From the NCBI GenBank assembly GCA_003194525.1, contig NBIV01000107.1, positions 186,001-250,000 on the forward strand: DNA of 64,000 nt, given 5' to 3'. Of the stretch, positions 1 through 12,500 are shown piece after piece. Positions within the stretch are counted from its first letter, which is position 1, and each line of letters begins with the position of its first letter. This DNA is from Gracilariopsis chorda (lineage: Eukaryota; Rhodophyta; Florideophyceae; Gracilariales; Gracilariaceae). A model generated the notes under the pieces. The model saw only the letters and a list, made by a program, of their open reading frames with translations, had not been told where the DNA came from and did no database searches. Position numbers and translations under genes: made by a program.

Positions 1-1367
1 ACTTAGTCGTGCAGTTGGGCCACTCCGTGGTGAAGCTTGACTTTATTGTTTGTTGGTCATTGGCTGCTCCAGTCATACTGGGATGTGATTACTACAACAG
101 ATTTGTCAACGCAATCAGGCCCCGACTTAGGTCTGTGGAACTCGACGACGGATCGTCGGTCTCGATCGTCCGTCGCCCGCTGAAGCGTGCCTCGCAGAAG
201 CAAGTGCCACTACCTGCTGCGCAAGAACCACCACCCGCGTCTCACAATTCCATCAAACCTCGAGTCGCAGCCTCTGTCTCTATACCGCCTGAGTCCCAAG
301 TCTGGGTGCAAGTCAATTGCCGTCAACACGGTTTTTGTGTTATTCAACCTCTGTCCTCGTTATACGAGAAATACCAGCTCGCGCTGGCAAACGGAATTGT
401 TCACGTTACTCCGGATGCTCCTTTCCGCATACTCGTTGCCAATCGTGGCCATCGCCCCCAGAATCTGATAAAGAACGAAGTAATTGGAAGCGTCAATCCA
501 CACCCCCTTGGGATGCTCCTGACAACGGTGACGACCACCGATGTTCTCGGAATCGCCGCCTCTTCTGAGGAAGCCACCCCCCCGACTGACGAACTATCGT
601 GAAAGGAGGGGGGGAAATCGTTGTTTTAACGTCGAACACCCCGACGAACTCGGAACTGACGGCCACAACTGTATCACAGGACAATGTTACAGCACGTTCT
701 GACCAAGTGGACCCCATAAAGGCACTCGAAGATATAGACCTCAACCATGTACCTGGGTCACACAGCGACATAGCCCGTGCAATGCTGCGGGAATTTAACA
801 CCATTTGGGATGGCTCACTCGGCGAGATTAATGCTACGGAACACTGCATAGATTTATTCCCGGGTTCAAGTCCGGTGGCACAACCCCCTGACAGGGCAGG
901 ACCGAATGCTCGGGAAGAGGAGCAGTCCCAAGTGGACAAAATGCTCCGCGCAGGTGTGATAGAGCCCGCTCAATCACCCTGGGCATCCCCAGTTGTACTG
1001 GCTTTGAAGGTTGACGGAACTTTGAGGTTCTGTGTCGACTATCGCCTGCTCAATGCCGTGAATGTTAGAGACACATATCCCATCCCTCGTATGGACGAGT
1101 GCATCGACTCCCTTGGAGCTGTTACAATGTTCACGGCCTCGGACGGCAATTGGGGTTATTAGCAGCTTAGACAAGAGGATCGCGGTAAGACCGCATTCAC
1201 CTGCCACGCAGGATCGTACAGCTACAAGCGGATGCCGTTTGGTTTGATCAACGCTCCCGCTACCTTTCAGCGTGCAATAGATATTCTATTGAACCACTTC
1301 AAGTAGCAGAGCTGCCTTGTCTACCTGGATGATATTATCATCTTCTCCAATAACTTGGACGACCAGT
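1..1367 (+). mobile_element. Ty3/Gypsy LTR retrotransposon fragment (protease to reverse transcriptase)
   Basis: Fossil of a Ty3/Gypsy retrotransposon that enters the window already inside pol. The first part, around 60-115, reads PVILGCDYYNRF, which resembles the end of a retroelement aspartic protease. A linker follows. Reverse transcriptase starts near 900 with the typical stretch AGVIEPAQSPWASPVVL, then FCVDYRLLNAV and TYPIPRMDE, and reaches the catalytic box YLDDIIIFS near 1320-1350. Similarity stops abruptly at about 1367, where unrelated minus-strand coding-like sequence begins. RNase H and integrase are not seen next to it. The copy is broken in a few places and truncated at its right side. 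No LTR is visible inside the window. The family call rests on established Ty3/Gypsy motifs; age is inferred only from the decay. Confidence 0.9.
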
Positions 1368-1369
1368 GA

Positions 1370-2960
1370 CATCACCCGAAACCTCTGCAGCGCTTAAACC
1401 GGCTCCATGGAGGAATTGGGCAATGACATTGCTTTCATTGACTGTACCCCCGCTGGGGAGTGAAGGCCTGGCACTCGCCGCGGGAGGACTGGGAACCGGA
1501 GGCACCCCTTCTGGGGAATCGTCTACGACCATGTCAGCAACATCTAGTTCCATGTCCTCCAGCTCTTGGGGTGTGTTATCTACCATCAGGTCATCCGCGC
1601 TATACGCGCGGTAGTAATCGTCGGAATCGACGTACCCAATTGGGTGGTCGTCCGGCACGTACCACAGTGTGTCGTGAAGTTCCCTTGCCTCCTCGGAAGA
1701 AATCTCCCGGAACTCCCAGGGATAAAAGTAGATGAAATCCCCTGTAAGGGCGGTGTTTCTATCAACACTGGGACCACCAGTACCACCACCGCCGCCGTCA
1801 AGCCGACCGCTCTGTTCCAGCGAGACCTCGCTGCAGTCAATACTGTCCATCAAACCAAGTAGTTGGTGTACCTAGTCATTGTTGGCTATACCCCCAAGGG
1901 AGGCCATGAGTTCCAGGTTGCCAATAGCGGCCTGCACACGCAGTTGGATGATCCACAGTCGATACTGGTCATAAACATTGGCGAGAATATACCCCGCAGT
2001 TCGGGCAACCCACTCGGTTACAATTACTGACCAAAGCCCTGACCGGGGATCCTGAATCAAAAAGGAACCGAGGTACGTGAGTGCCGGCAAAATCTCAAAG
2101 TAGCAGCCCCGGAAGGCCCCATGGAACCTCCACCATTCGGTAAGTGCGACATACCGACCCTGTCAGTGAGGCGGAGCAGTCCGCCCAATCTCCACGTTTT
2201 GATACGGGACGAAGTACCCGAGTCGGAATCGCCAGCGCCATTCATAACGGATGACGTTTTGAAGGAAGTTAAACCGGGACTGCCAGGAAAGGTACTGGAA
2301 CTCAGACCAAAGTATCGGTCGTTCCCAACGCAGAGCTTTTTGCCGTGCAGCGGGAACGTTCCTCCATGCGAGAGTTTCGAGGCTGTCCAGGCGTTCGCCG
2401 TAACCGGTTTCAAAGCGCGTGCAGAATAGGCTGACGTTGAAGTCAAAGCCGGTAGGCACTGGAAATTGGAAAGCCGCCCGGCTCTGCTGTTGATATGCAA
2501 TCCGCACCAGCGCTGCATGAGCCGCAGTCGCGGATTCTCCCGAGTTTCTTCGGATATGGTGCACTGGGATGGCGATTCGATTCTGCAAGTCCCACGAAGA
2601 GGTGAAGAGGCTGGGTAGATCCCTAGGCAAAGTACCGGAACCATTGGCGTAGGCCGTAACCAAGTCCTCGTTGAGGGCAGCGATAAGATGGAACCACAGT
2701 GCAAGCCGGAGCCGAGAGGGGTGATTCCGATTCATCGGATCTAAACCTACAAGGGCATTATAAGAAGGCCAAGTCGCCGCCGGCATCATTCCGAAAGGAG
2801 CCACCGCTGGTGGAAGTTGGGACCCATGCTGGGAACCTGCGCCAAGGTTGGCCGGTTGTGCTGGAGTTCGTCTCCCTTGTGGCAAGGGTACCGACCGGAA
2901 ACCGGTTGTGAAGTTCCCGACTTGAGTCGGTCCTAGAGGCTGGTTGTTCTTGTTCTTCAT
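1370..2960 (-). other. Uncharacterised long reading frame, possibly gag-like
   Basis: A single minus-strand reading frame runs from an ATG at 2960 towards 1370, with about two breaks. I do not recognise the product. The N-terminal part is rich in Gly, Pro and Gln. The middle is aromatic and Trp/Arg-rich (RYEWRWRFRLGYF) with helical-looking stretches. The C-terminal part is strongly acidic, with a glycine run and the segment DFIYFYPWEFREISSEEA. The frame ends where it meets the opposite-facing Ty3/Gypsy fragment, so its true C-terminus is probably lost. Position among retroelements and composition suggest a structural (gag-like) protein of a retroelement, but a captured host gene is equally possible. 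Function is not assigned. Confidence 0.4.
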
Positions 2961-3981
2961 ATTCCCGTTCGAAAGGGTGCGATCTGATTGAGTTGAGCAG
3001 GAAGTGGAGGATCGTGCACTTTGGAAGGCTGGTTCGCTGCTTTTGCAGGAGGGTTGTTTCTACGAGTCAGAGGTTTGACCCGGTGACCCAGAGAGGTTTG
3101 GACTTTTATCACCCACTTTCTGCTCGGACTCGCCCTCGTCCGTGGTTGCTTTCCCGACTAAGGAGGGAGATATGAAGTGCAATGCCCTCAGGGAGGGATT
3201 CCAGGTACTTGGTTGATTTCCCGAATGTTTCGGTAATGTATTTATGGCATTAACTACGACCAATAATAGTGGATTGGAAACGAGGGACACGGATGAGTCA
3301 ATTTGTCGTTGGCCACAATAGTGGGCATGAACCACCAAAGTGGAATACTTTAATTAATTTTATTTATTATTTTTACACCCATTTCTGGGATGGTTAGTAT
3401 TTCGTGGGCCAGCGAGTTGCCGTCGCACCAGTAAACCTCCACGAACAAGGGACCCCAACCTGGGCAACTGGCTCTAGACCCCACCGCCTTCGCGTGTTCT
3501 CTACTCCCCTTTGGAGGGAAGCACTGTCGCATAAGGGAGGTCTAACCCCCTTGCCTATCTAAAGGACCCGAGTATTCGAATTGTTATTCCAACTGCCTTG
3601 TTGTTCGCGTTTTATAAGTTTTATTTACCGGCATCGCCATTAGTGTTCGTCACGACACTCGTGACTCAGCTCCCCCTTATTTTCCCATTTACAGGTTAAC
3701 TTTCCCGCTAGCCACGGCTCGTGTTCGTGCATGCCACTAACGTGGAAACCACACCTCTGTAGAGAAAGACCACCCCCATTCACCGCTCTTGTGGATACCT
3801 GATTCTTGCCTCAACCTCCCTACGCAAGTGGCAACGAGTGGCCTTGGCCTTACAACGGACATAGTTGTGCGACTTCTGGGAGGACTCTACCCAAGTGGGC
3901 TCACCTCTAACGAGGAACGATCCCGAAGTTCTTTCGGTGCACTCCCGCTTCTCGGCATTGCACTACATTAGCATTTAGTGA
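2961..3981. other. Non-coding stretch, possible leader or LTR remnant
   Basis: I see no supportable gene here. Composition changes several times. The stretch 3350-3380 is AT-rich, and 3600-3780 contains TTTTATAAGTTTTATTT and C-rich pieces. It could be the leader or an LTR of the element carrying the minus-strand frame beside it, but I could not find a matching second LTR. Confidence 0.3.
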
Positions 3982-4317
3982 GACAACGAAAGCTCTTCGT
4001 GCTTACTATCGGATGATGTGGTAGAGTCGAAAGACGGATCTACCAAAGCGATGAGGCTGGTACGCATTGGTGACCGTGTAAGGGTAGCGCATCACAGAGA
4101 GTTCAGCGAAGTGGTTTTCTTCCCGCACAAACGGAAGTCAATGAAGTTGGATTTCGTGAGGATTGGAATTTCATTGGACGCAGTTAGACTATCTGTATCG
4201 CCAGGAAACTTATTTTATATGAAAGGAAAGCTGAAAAGAGCGTCGCTAGTAGGCATAGAAGATACACATTTCCGCCGCACGCACAACTACAAGCTTGACG
4301 AGCTCGGAAACACATAG
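3982..4317 (+). pseudogene. Solo Hint (Hedgehog/intein autoprocessing) domain fragment
   Basis: This frame has no good start codon but begins with the signature of a Hint domain. A cysteine at 4000-4002 is followed by LLSDDVVESKDGSTKAM and then LVRIGDRVRV, matching the family pattern Cys, short strand, V-x-x-x-DG, IGDxVxV. The following SEVVFFPH fits the block-B histidine region. A later segment, LSVSPGNLF, aligns with the usual T-x-x-H block but has Asn where His is expected. The spacing matches the Hint domain of the gene at 53931-56703, which starts CFPASAHVRA and then has LRLGDMV. The frame stops at 4315, before the usual C-terminal strand, and no signal peptide or ectodomain lies upstream. 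I read it as a decayed fragment of a Hint-containing host gene, or a domain carried by a neighbouring element. Confidence 0.65.
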
Positions 4318-4559
4318 CGCGAGAAGGACGCCTCGCGTGCAGTGAAACGCAATCTGCAGGAGAAGCTGGAGATACCATCAGTGCTTCGTCGCCAATGCGG
4401 AAATAGAGCTGTAAGGGTTATAAAATTCTTCACTAGGCAATTATTGCCTTGTATTTGAAAATTTTCTTCAAGTTTACAAGATCATTTCCAAGCCGCGATA
4501 CATAGCTCTTTGATGCTTTGGTGTACCCAGCAAGATCTCGCCGTAAACCAGGGGGAAGG

Positions 4560-5905
4560 TTTCAGCTCGACGTTCCTACTGTACAAAGCTCATGGAAAGC
4601 AGGGACTCTGGCAGAGAAGGTTCTCATTGTACGGAGAGAAGTACTGCGGCTGAAACAGCTTCAGAAATGTCACTTGAAGATGGTGTAAATCTTGAAACAC
4701 TTTCGCGAAACCTACAATCGGTGACTGAAATTTTCTTTCACTTCTTTGTAACTGCTTTGGCGAGTCTGCTATCAATATTTATGAAACAAAGATCACCTCT
4801 TACCTCTGTGTTTCCAATCCTAGAACCTCGTTTTGAAGACGTTACTTCAATTTTGTCAGATCAAAACTTTGAAAAAGCATTCTGAATGAATCGACAGATG
4901 TTTTGAAATCTTGAAGTTATAAGAAAATACATTTTGGTTCTAATCACAGACCAATAAGTATGCCCGTGAAGGTCGCAATTGTTATCAGAATGATGGCAGG
5001 ATCTAGCTACCAAGAGTTCATGCAGTTGTATGGTGTTAGCGAAACTGGCGTGCGCAGATGCTTTAAGCAATTTTCAAATACTGTTTTTGACCTCATGTCA
5101 ATACCAAGACTTCCAAAAGATGAAGCTCGACTTCAAGAGCTGGCCATGGGGTTTAAGACTTCCCGTTTGAATCCGAATCCATTGGCTGGGTGCATAGGAG
5201 CAATCGACGGGCTTTGTGTTTAGAATATAAAACCACCGATCGATGAAAACGCAAGCCCATTTAATTGTTGCAACGGTTACTATTCTATACTGTTTCAGGT
5301 ATGGTGGACTTAACTATAGATTTCTGGATTTCTCAGCATTAACTGTTGGCTCCACTACCGAATCTTTGGACTTTGCCACATCGCCCTTGGCTAAGTACTT
5401 CGAAGGAGGAAATGTGCCGCTGGAGTACTATGTCGTGTGTGATACGGCCTATACGCTCTCCAATTTTGTTTTATGCCCATTTGCAGGAAAGTATGTTCAA
5501 GGGTACAAGGATGCCTTTAAAAAAAATATCTTCTATGAGAATCCACGTCGAGCAGGCTTTTGGAGTTCTTACTGGACGTTGGAAGATCTTTCGGAATGGC
5601 GACATAAATTAATCTGTACAAGACTGCGTGTATATTGTGGCAGTGGGAATGATCCTGAATAACTACGTGATTGATTCCAAGCAGTAAAATCGATATGTAT
5701 ATGGCGAGGAGGAAGTACGAGTTCTGCGTGTGGAAATGAATGACTGGCTAATATCACTACTTTCAACGGCACGAACAGATTTAGAAGGTGAAATAGGCTT
5801 TATTCGCATGATACTACGAGAAGTGCTTGTCGAAAAGGGAGAGCTACGGCCAAACACAGCCATTTACCTTCAGTTGCTATCAGAAAGGCGGATAATAGGT
5901 TAGTG
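4560..5905 (+). mobile_element. PIF/Harbinger-type DNA transposon, broken transposase
   Basis: Remains of a Harbinger transposase. The N-terminal FRMNRQMF-like stretch lies near 4880. From 4960 the frame reads into MMAGSSYQEFMQLYGVSETG, a helix-turn-helix-like region. The first catalytic Asp is in GCIGAIDG near 5200, the second in VVCDTAYTLSNF near 5440-5470, and the third acidic residue in HVEQAFGVLTGRW near 5550-5590. A C-terminal tail in MNDWLISLLSTARTDLEGE continues to about 5900. The copy is dead: there is a frame change near 4915, an in-frame TAG after GLCV at about 5221, a frame change near 5300, and another in an A-run near 5520. All three catalytic positions are still recognisable. 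Terminal inverted repeats were not identified, so the ends are approximate. Confidence 0.75.
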
Positions 5906-7239
5906 AATGTCTGACATAATGTATGCATACACCTCTGAGTACAACGGTTCAAGCTTTCAATCCAATAGACTCACAAACCAGAACATGTAAAGAGAAAGAA
6001 GGCCAGCTATTGTAACTATCATATTCGTGTAATAAACGTCCGTCCTCATACTTTACTTAAGCTTTACGCAAAGGTCAACATCTGTTTCCAACCACGTACA
6101 GCGTGCAAGTGACGCTCTGCAATAACCATGGGTTTGGTGCTTGGCATGTGAGAATCTTTAAAACCACAGCCAAGCGCAACGGGCCGCTATCAACCTCACC
6201 AGCAGGCTTCGTGAAACAGGAGCAAATGATATGCTTCACAAAAAAATAATCCTCTACCCGTTCTTCGAACAGTCCTTCTACATGATGGTAATTCATGCAT
6301 TCCTCCAGCATAGGGTCCAATGATAATTCCTTCTGCCTTGCATGATGCCTCAGAAAACTGAACAACTCTAAGAAGACCCGATTTGAGTGAGACTGACATT
6401 CAGCACCTCTAAGAATGTGGGTCTGGTATTGAGCAGATATATGTATCTCACAAGCAATAAAATACAACCGTGCACTTGGTGCGAGAACCCTTACAATCTC
6501 CTACATCGCACAGAAAACGATCAGCAACACTAATGTGCTCCAAGCCGTATATTGCTGCCCCAAACGAAGAATCTTCAAAAACTAAGCTCCACAAAGTAGC
6601 ATTCACAACAGATATGTGACTTCAGCCCAGTGCTTTACAAAGGGCTCTCAGTATTGTATTAAAACAAACTTGCATGCCTCCATCTGGTTTTGCCATCGTC
6701 ACGGGCTCAAAGAATTTTATGTCAGTATAGTATTTCCTGAACGATACTTTGCACCCATACCAGCTTCGATCCCAAAGACCTTCCTGTTCGCATCAACTAC
6801 ATTTATTAGCTGCTGCGTTTGTTCCAGGCAGAAGCAAGATTCCTGACCCAGTTCTGTACTTATTCGAAGAATGAAAAAAATGGTTTAGAAAGCAAAAACA
6901 ACCATTTCCATAAGCGGCACATGAATAGCACGTGGTAGAATTATAAGTGCGGATGGATTTCCGACTAAAATGGCGCACGACTGCACTCAAATAATACTTG
7001 GAAACAAGTAGCCTTTGAAGAATACTGTACACGGTTGACGAGGATTTATGATCTGTGGTTGCCGCTGTTGTGGTAGGTAAGGAAGGTTAAAACGAAGAAA
7101 CTTATGTAACGGTAGTAACTCTAAAGTTCGACCCAAGGGGTTGGCACAACCTCTCAATGGAGTATCCCAGCTTTGTCAATTATCCAAATAACATACACGC
7201 GCACTCATCAACGGAATCTAAACGACAAAGAGTTCAAAA
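5906..7239. other. AT-rich stretch without supportable genes
   Basis: The longest open stretch is a minus-strand frame of 130 codons at 6075-6467. It shows no recognisable motif and has the base composition of the surrounding decayed DNA. Nothing else is supported. Confidence 0.4.
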
Positions 7240-8660
7240 ACTTATAAAAATATCCGCAAAGCCTATTTCACAAACGAAACGGATTCTTGTATAAAGAAAA
7301 AGTACTCTGCGTAACGAAAGGCCAAGTACGACTGAAGATGCTACAGGATCACCACAATCAACCTAAGTCACGACAAATAGCATGCAAAAAGACATACAAA
7401 AAGATTCAGAGGCTATACCACTAAAAATCGTTACGCCAAACGATTACACAGTACCTTGACTCATGTCTCAAATGTCAAGAAACCAAATCAAAAACCACAA
7501 AACCACAGGGTCAGCTACAACTATTACCTCCGCCGAAAAGGATGTGGGCACATATTACAATGGACTTCATCACACCGCTTCCTAAAACGAAAAATGGGGA
7601 AAGTGCGTTGTACGTAGTAGTAGACCGTCTATTCAAGTTGATCAGAATCATTCCAATTACATCGCATGTCACTGCCATTCAGAATGCAAATCTATATTTC
7701 AAACCCACATACAGACATCATGAACTTTCCGAGGTTATTATCTGTCACAGCGACAAGATTTTTATGAGCAACTTTCGGAAAGAACTATTCCGTCCCATTG
7801 GCACTAAGATAAGGGCATCAACAGGACATCATCTACAAACAGATGGTCAAACCGAAGTAATGAACAGGAAAATGGATAAAATGATTGGAGCATACGTCAA
7901 TCTCAAGCAATCCAATTGGGATGAGCACCTCCTAGAGTCCGAAATCGCATACAACTCGTCAGAGAACTCAACTACAAAGCTTACACCATTTTTCCTAACG
8001 TATGGTGACCACCCAAGAGTACTACCGGTCGATACTCTCATCTCAGAGAACGTGTTGCAGCTCTCAAGTTCGTAGAAAGCATGAAGCAAGTATTAAGAGA
8101 AGCAATAAAAACAGATTGAAAGACAGAATCGTAGCTCCAAGTAATAAACCGACAAGAATCGATCCCCTTGCACATTGCAAATTGGACAAAAAGTCATGTT
8201 GTCTACAAAAAACCCCAATGCGGAGCACATGGGGAAGACGTCCAAGCTACGAATCCGGTACTATGGGCCATTCAAGATCTTAGAGAAACTTGGATTAGCA
8301 AAATTTCGTCTAGACTGAAGCCATACACTGAAGTCAAAGATTTATGATGGGCTCCACGCTACTGTTCTCAAACTTCACCGAGAATACAAGTCAGTCCCTA
8401 GCCAGCTCATCCAACCCCAAAACCCCAATAACAATTAATGATGGAAAAGAAGAGTATGAAGTGGAATGTATTGTCAACCACAGAAAACGTGCCTGACGAT
8501 TCGAATTTCTTGTCAAATGGCTATATTCAAATCATGAGAACACATGGAGGAAATCAGGCGACATTACGAGTTGCAAAGCACTTCTCAGGTAGTACAAGGA
8601 GACGAAAGGACTGCTAGCAAGAAGAAACTAAACATTCCAGTATCAACCAACCCTGAAGAT
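7240..8660 (+). mobile_element. Ty3/Gypsy chromovirus fragment (integrase and chromodomain)
   Basis: Fossil of a chromovirus-type Ty3/Gypsy element. A degraded zinc-binding region with CLKCQETK lies near 7460-7490. The integrase core follows at 7542-8075, with WAHITMDFITPLP, LYVVVDRLFK, a central VIICHSDKIFMSNF, and STGHHLQTDGQTEVMNR. At about 8440-8570 the sequence reads YEVECIVNHRKR, then FLVKWLYSNHENTW, the classical chromodomain pattern with its aromatic residues. The copy is broken in several places. The reverse transcriptase of this copy is not next to it, so it is a separate remnant from the pol fragment at the left edge of the window or a distant piece of the same insertion. Confidence 0.85.
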
Positions 8661-11600
8661 GAATCAGAACACCGATATCGAAGATGTGACAGATTTCTAC
8701 AACAACATCAACCATGGCGGAACATCATTATATCACTGGCTGAGTAAATCTCTAGTATCGAAGCAACTACGCAACCCCATTGCTGGGGAGTCTGTCACAC
8801 ATCTTTCTCATTCGCCTAACATCGTGTACTCTTGTACAGTGACGAGAACGACACAATTCAGCCTTGACTGTTTTTCAACTACAATGATGGAATTCTGACG
8901 ATCTTAGACGACAAGTTTGAATTGCATCTCTTCTACTACATGGTCGTACTCTACGGACATCTCACCGCTGAGCGACGTTTTATGGAAAAATTTGGTGAAA
9001 TCTTGAACCGGATGAAAGGTAATAGTCAAGTCCCGTTTACCCTGGAATCAGAACGTCATCGCAACCTGTTCCCTGTTCTGCATTTGTGCGATTTTAAGGA
9101 AAACTTTGTTTTCATTACTTGCGAATCGGGTCGACTGTACTGTTAGGAGAGAGTAATGTTAGATTTTTAGTTATTACTTAGCTTTGTTTCAGTAGATTTG
9201 GCCCTACCATCAGTTCCAACATGTGTACTTTACCTACGTTTGTTCTACGAGATCTCCTGAAAAAATTGGTTACGTATTTCACTTGTGAGCCTGCCCTCAA
9301 AGCCAAGTTGACATCTTTTGTGACATACTGTCAGCATAACATAACGACATGCTTATGTCAGAAAAGTCCTAGACGACCACGTGGACAAAGTTGGCTAGGC
9401 AGCACAACTTGCCTACTACTTACAATGTTAACAGACACCTCGCACGGCACAGCAATGTTCGAATGGTCATGAAAAATTTCCAAAATATCCGTGCCAATTC
9501 ATCAAGGGCACGCTGGGTTCATGCCAGATTATCAAGAATCTCCCTGTCACTGATTCTTTCCAAGTCATTTAACAAGTTATGAATGCTGGTGGAATTTTCC
9601 AAGTAATCAAACAACAAGATCTGGCACTGAACCCAATAAACGACCCTCATACAGAAAGCCACGAGAAGACCAAGCACACTGCCGTTAAACTCGGACGATT
9701 TCGCATCGACTACTACCACTGATAGAAGTAGGGTATAAACTTTATTTAAACTTCGATGGATGATCCAAACTTCAAATCAGATCATCACCATCGACTTTCA
9801 ACCACTCTAACCATTGCACCTCTGTTTCTAAAACGGCCTCCGATATTTTCGAAATATTGTTTCGCTGATGCCGAAAGCGCTGCCATTGTTCAGTTTGCAA
9901 GATGGATACGCAACAATAAAACCAAAATCTTGATAAAGCAAGAGGTGCAAAATGATGTGCTCCGCCTTACCTTGTTTCTGAGTATGAAAATTTGACCTTC
10001 AAAAGGTTGGGATAATCTGGCCAGCTATTCTCTATATCAGAAGTTTCTACATCATAATGTGGATCTTCTGTACTCGATGTTGGGAAATGCGAAGATATCT
10101 GATATTGGCAGGCATAACGTGCTCCACGAGTCACATGGAATATGCAACGGAATATGGGGCTCCTGGATTGGAGTGTTACGCTGTCATTAGAAGCTACAGA
10201 TTATGGGTGTCGAATAAATGAATTCTACGATACTACATCGGAATTCCGGAGATGAAGTTTCAATAACTCACAGAATGGGAAAATTGTTTGTTACTTTTAT
10301 GGAAATTTGGTGTACCACAACCTATCGAAGAGAAAAGAGACTCATAAGCTATACGGCAGAGGCCTCCTGTGCGCAACTGCTGATCGTTTCCAGACGTTTA
10401 GAACAGCGATAACTCTACCTGGCGAGGTGTTCGAAGACCTGCCGGAAAGAAAACAAAGTCTCCGTTCATTCCGATAATAGGTGTTCCGGCATTATTTTTT
10501 TTAAGAGAAACGATAAACGATCCAAAATATGTGGAAGGGGATATGGAAAGGGATTCTGTTAAACATGGTTTTATTGAACGACGAAAGGCAAATGTTACCG
10601 TGACGCACACGCAATATCTAGGTAATACACTATTTCAACTGAGAGACTATAGATTGCGTGCTATGCTGGCCAGTCGGTATGTCCAAGTGGGTGAAGAGCT
10701 GTTACCAGGTAATGGGAAGGAGTACATGTGGAACATAAACGACACGTCAATAATCGTTTAGGACTGGAGTGCAGATAGACCAGAGTCTGTCTGAACTTAA
10801 TACATATTGCGAAAAGTAAACTTGTTTTACATGACCAATAGTACCTAGAAGTATACTAACCGGTGTTAAAATGAGTTTATTTCCTTTCTTGTACTTGGAT
10901 GTAGTTGTGTATCACAAAGTATGATTGGATTGATGATTCGCTATATTTGCCATGTGCACAATGATTACAGTGGCACAGACCCTAAGCAGTGGTATGCCTC
11001 TGTGTATGGCTCACCTGTAACCATTGTAGTGAAGAAAAATTGCTTTTTAGGGAGACTTGGGAAACGAGGAGCTATGGGAATAGCGGTAAAGAAAGCGAGA
11101 AAGGAGTAGAGAGAGGTCCGGGGGCTGTAGCGCGTGCTCTGATGCAATTAAAAGGAAGCAACGAAAATATTGGTACTATTTAAAGAAGGAAATTGATGGA
11201 GAAAGCTACCTCACCGAAAGCGGTCTTAGAAAAGACGAAGGAGTACTAATACGGTCTTCTGGTTAGCATGAAGTTGGCGCAGAAAGATTTGGAGCGCACA
11301 AGAAGGAAAGTGAAGAACCATAATGTGCTGATCAATAATTTGGGGGAGTCTTTGAAGGCGAAGAGTAAAAGAGGTAGGAATCGAGAGTGAGGCGAGGTGG
11401 CGGGAAGTCGAAAACACTAGATTGGTTTGCGAGAGTGGTATTGTAGGTTTGCACGATTTTTGTAGGAACGGATTCTATACTACGCGAAACTAAAGACTTC
11501 AGAGCTGTGCATTGATACGAAGAAAGTTGCAGGAAGCTAAAAGAACCGCAGCGAACGTTTGAGAAAGAGTAGGGAAGAGATTCAGTTTGTGGTTGGGGAG

Positions 11601-12390
11601 AAATAGATGGTACCAAGATGCCCATTAGAGGTAGTTTCGGAGATGAGGCCATATACGCCATCAACAGAGGGCAGTACTGAAGATGTGTTGAAGTGTGTGG
11701 TGGAGGCGGAAGTAACGGGACCAAATTGGCCGTCGATAAGTAGTGCGGGGAAGAAAGATGACTCTGTGAAAAAGGTGAGTAAGTACATGTGCTTGAGGCA
11801 GCGAATGAAACAGGCACACAGTGGCGTGGTTGAGTTCAGGATGAGAGCTGCAAGATACAAGATGTTTTCGTTGCTGAGCTCCGATTTGATTGCAAGATGG
11901 GGGTAGCCTAACAAAGGAACGGAACTGGAGACGGATCTGAAAAAGCAGTTGGAAGAAGCTCAGGCAAAACTGGAGCACGACGCGAAAGAAGGGATGCAAA
12001 TGCTAAGCAGGTGGAGAGTGAAGAAGATTGAGAATATCGTGTACTTGGGATCAAAGTTGCGTAGTTGTTTAAAGAACTTTTAATAAGAAGATTCGTAATT
12101 TATAAATGCAATGTTGGTGTTGGTGCTGGAAGAATTCATGAGGTATGAGGTGAAGGAGGAAAAGGACGGGCAGACGCACTGTGTGGATGGGACAGTGATG
12201 CATCGTGCGCACTTTGATGCGTAAATAGCGTCTGTGGTGACAGCAATGGAGAAAGTGGTAGGACGGGGGGATAGCAGATGTTGTTCGCCACGTTACATGG
12301 AAAGTATCTACTTCGTGCTGTGGAAAGTTTATGGAGGGTAGCGGGGGATGCATTGAAGGATGACCATGCCTTGGAATTTGATAACGATTG
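8661..12390. other. Decayed intergenic or element DNA without identifiable genes
   Basis: Only short open frames are found (under 100 codons on the plus strand), none with recognisable motifs. From about 11200 to 12340 the plus strand is purine-rich, and translations are Lys/Glu/Arg-rich and coiled-coil-like (for example MKLAQKDLERTRRKVKN near 11270). This suggests a heavily decayed coiled-coil protein. The piggyBac-like element interrupts this block at its right edge. Confidence 0.35.
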
Positions 12391-12394
12391 CCCG

Positions 12395-12500
12395 ATGCCA
12401 CTTCGGTGAAGAAATTTCCTCACCGATTTTTCGGGGTGAGGCCGGTGAGGCCGTCCCATATCACCGTATTTCCATCCCGGCTGCCGCACTGTTTGGTGAG
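12395..12500 (+). repeat. Left terminal inverted repeat of the piggyBac-like element
   Basis: Begins ATGCCACTTCGGTGAAG and ends GCACTGTTTGGTGAG. It matches the reverse complement of 17337-17442 over 106 bases with about 13 differences and no gaps. It is packed with GGTGAG/CTCACC hexamers in both orientations, which look like subterminal transposase binding sites. Confidence 0.9.

Noticed and set aside
6075-6467. Minus-strand 130-codon frame
   Set aside because: No domain, no start context, and base composition like the surrounding decayed DNA. Chance is sufficient.
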